From contig CADAFP010000015.1 of NCBI GenBank assembly GCA_902787185.1, positions 1-41,833 on the forward strand: DNA of 41,833 bases, read 5' to 3'. Both the position numbers and the translations under genes were made by a program. Shown piece by piece: positions 41,525 to 41,833 of the stretch. The stretch's first letter is position 1, and each line of letters starts with the position of its first letter. Origin of the DNA: an uncultured Bacteroidales bacterium (GTDB lineage Bacteria; Bacteroidota; Bacteroidia; Bacteroidales; Muribaculaceae). The notes beneath the pieces are model-generated. The model saw nothing but the letters and a program-made list of their open reading frames with translations, was not told the origin of the DNA and searched no databases.

Positions 41525-41833
41525 TTAGCCCAGTCGTTTCAGCTTCACGGTGAAGTGGCGCATCAGGGGAGCTTCCCACTCGATGGCGACACCACGGGTG
41601 ATCTCGTCGCGACGGTCGTAAACGTTCTTCAGGGCAGCGGCAATCACGTTCATGTGGTTGTCGGTGTAAACGCGGCGGGCGATGCACAGACGCAGCAGGT
41701 CGAGGCCGCCAAAGCGGTTCTCGCGGGTCACGGGGTCACGGTCGGCCAGGATGTAACCGATCTCGCAACCGCGGATGCCTGCCTCGAGATAGAGCTCACA
41801 GGTCAGGGTCTGAGCGGGGAACTCTTCCTTGGG
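41525..41833 (-). CDS. Tryptophanase / tyrosine phenol-lyase family, C-terminal part
   Basis: Only the last 102 residues are in the window; the frame is open to the right edge. The segment matches the C-terminus of PLP-dependent beta-eliminating lyases: EEFPAQTLTCELYLEAGIRG, EIGYILADRDPVT, LDLLRLCIARRVYTDNHMNV and the final MRHFTVKLKRLG, close to the RHFTAKLKEV end of E. coli TnaA. Tryptophanase makes indole, pyruvate and ammonia from tryptophan; tyrosine phenol-lyase makes phenol from tyrosine. The wording here looks nearer to tryptophanase, but the residues that separate the two and the PLP lysine lie outside the window, so no symbol is given. A strong terminator follows. Confidence 0.85.
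   Translation of the reverse strand, partial: PKEEFPAQTLTCELYLEAGIRGCEIGYILADRDPVTRENRFGGLDLLRLCIARRVYTDNHMNVIAAALKNVYDRRDEITRGVAIEWEAPLMRHFTVKLKRLG

Noticed and set aside
1-41833. GC-skew switch as proof of an origin
   Set aside because: Hand counts of scattered lines showed C-rich coding strands at 7-12 kb and roughly neutral ones at 19-27 kb, but the minus-strand genes at both ends did not fit one switch point. A window this size cannot settle it.
1-41833. tRNA, rRNA or riboswitch genes
   Set aside because: No cloverleaf with a T-loop GTTCGA-type word, no rRNA sequence and no known riboswitch core was recognised on reading both strands.

Overview
The window looks like chromosomal DNA of a Bacteroidales bacterium (Bacteroidota), probably a gut or rumen member such as a Prevotella or Muribaculaceae relative. 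The reasons are a SusC/RagA-type receptor, a type IX secretion (T9SS)-like C-terminal sorting domain, dockerin-like tails on secreted proteins, several membrane-bound AraC regulators, promoters of the Bacteroidota type (TTG, about 19-20 bp, TAnnTTTG) and starts without a recognisable Shine-Dalgarno. Genus is inference. I saw no rRNA, tRNA, CRISPR array, transposase or integrase.

Layout. 1-577 is the start of a SusC-like receptor (-), followed by a GT4 glycosyltransferase (-) and a divergent pair of 7-TM AraC regulators (2455-4814). Next comes an NfeD/stomatin operon (-, 4963-6440). 6928-15886 is a co-directional housekeeping block: ybeY, mnmG, apt, uvrC, lgt, a TrmH-family methyltransferase and an MscS-type channel. 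16119-17495 holds a small outer-membrane protein and a lipoprotein, convergent. 17496-18028 is a long AT-rich spacer. nadA, leuS and rdgB follow (18029-22516), then two tandem paralogous secreted M6 metalloproteases with dockerin tails (22796-27701). 27908-30775 (-) encodes a MATE transporter, deoC and a MazG-like pyrophosphohydrolase. 30936-34953 (+) encodes an unknown small protein, a predicted beta-barrel, a DUF4294 protein and a CotH-kinase protein with a dockerin tail. 35087-41188 (-) encodes a very large T9SS-type secreted protein and a TPR-TM-AraC regulator. The right edge holds the C-terminus of a tryptophanase/tyrosine phenol-lyase.

How it fits together. Most of the content is ordinary core metabolism: tRNA modification, purine salvage, DNA repair, lipoprotein maturation, NAD synthesis and nucleotide-pool cleaning. 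Between these lie secreted or surface proteins. Three of them (two M6 proteases and CotH) share a dockerin-like C-terminus, and one uses a T9SS-like tail.

The most interesting signals are in non-coding or dual-use DNA. Two perfect parS-type ParB sites sit 1.1 kb apart in opposite orientation, one after mnmG and one inside the uvrC coding sequence. An AT-rich spacer about 7 kb away carries clustered DnaA-box-like words and could be the chromosome origin. A dispersed family of palindromic elements has three large copies and one minimal copy. Exact-phase heptanucleotide arrays fill several co-directional gene junctions. The window also has two 7-TM AraC regulators and a DeoC with a His/Cys-rich N-terminus.
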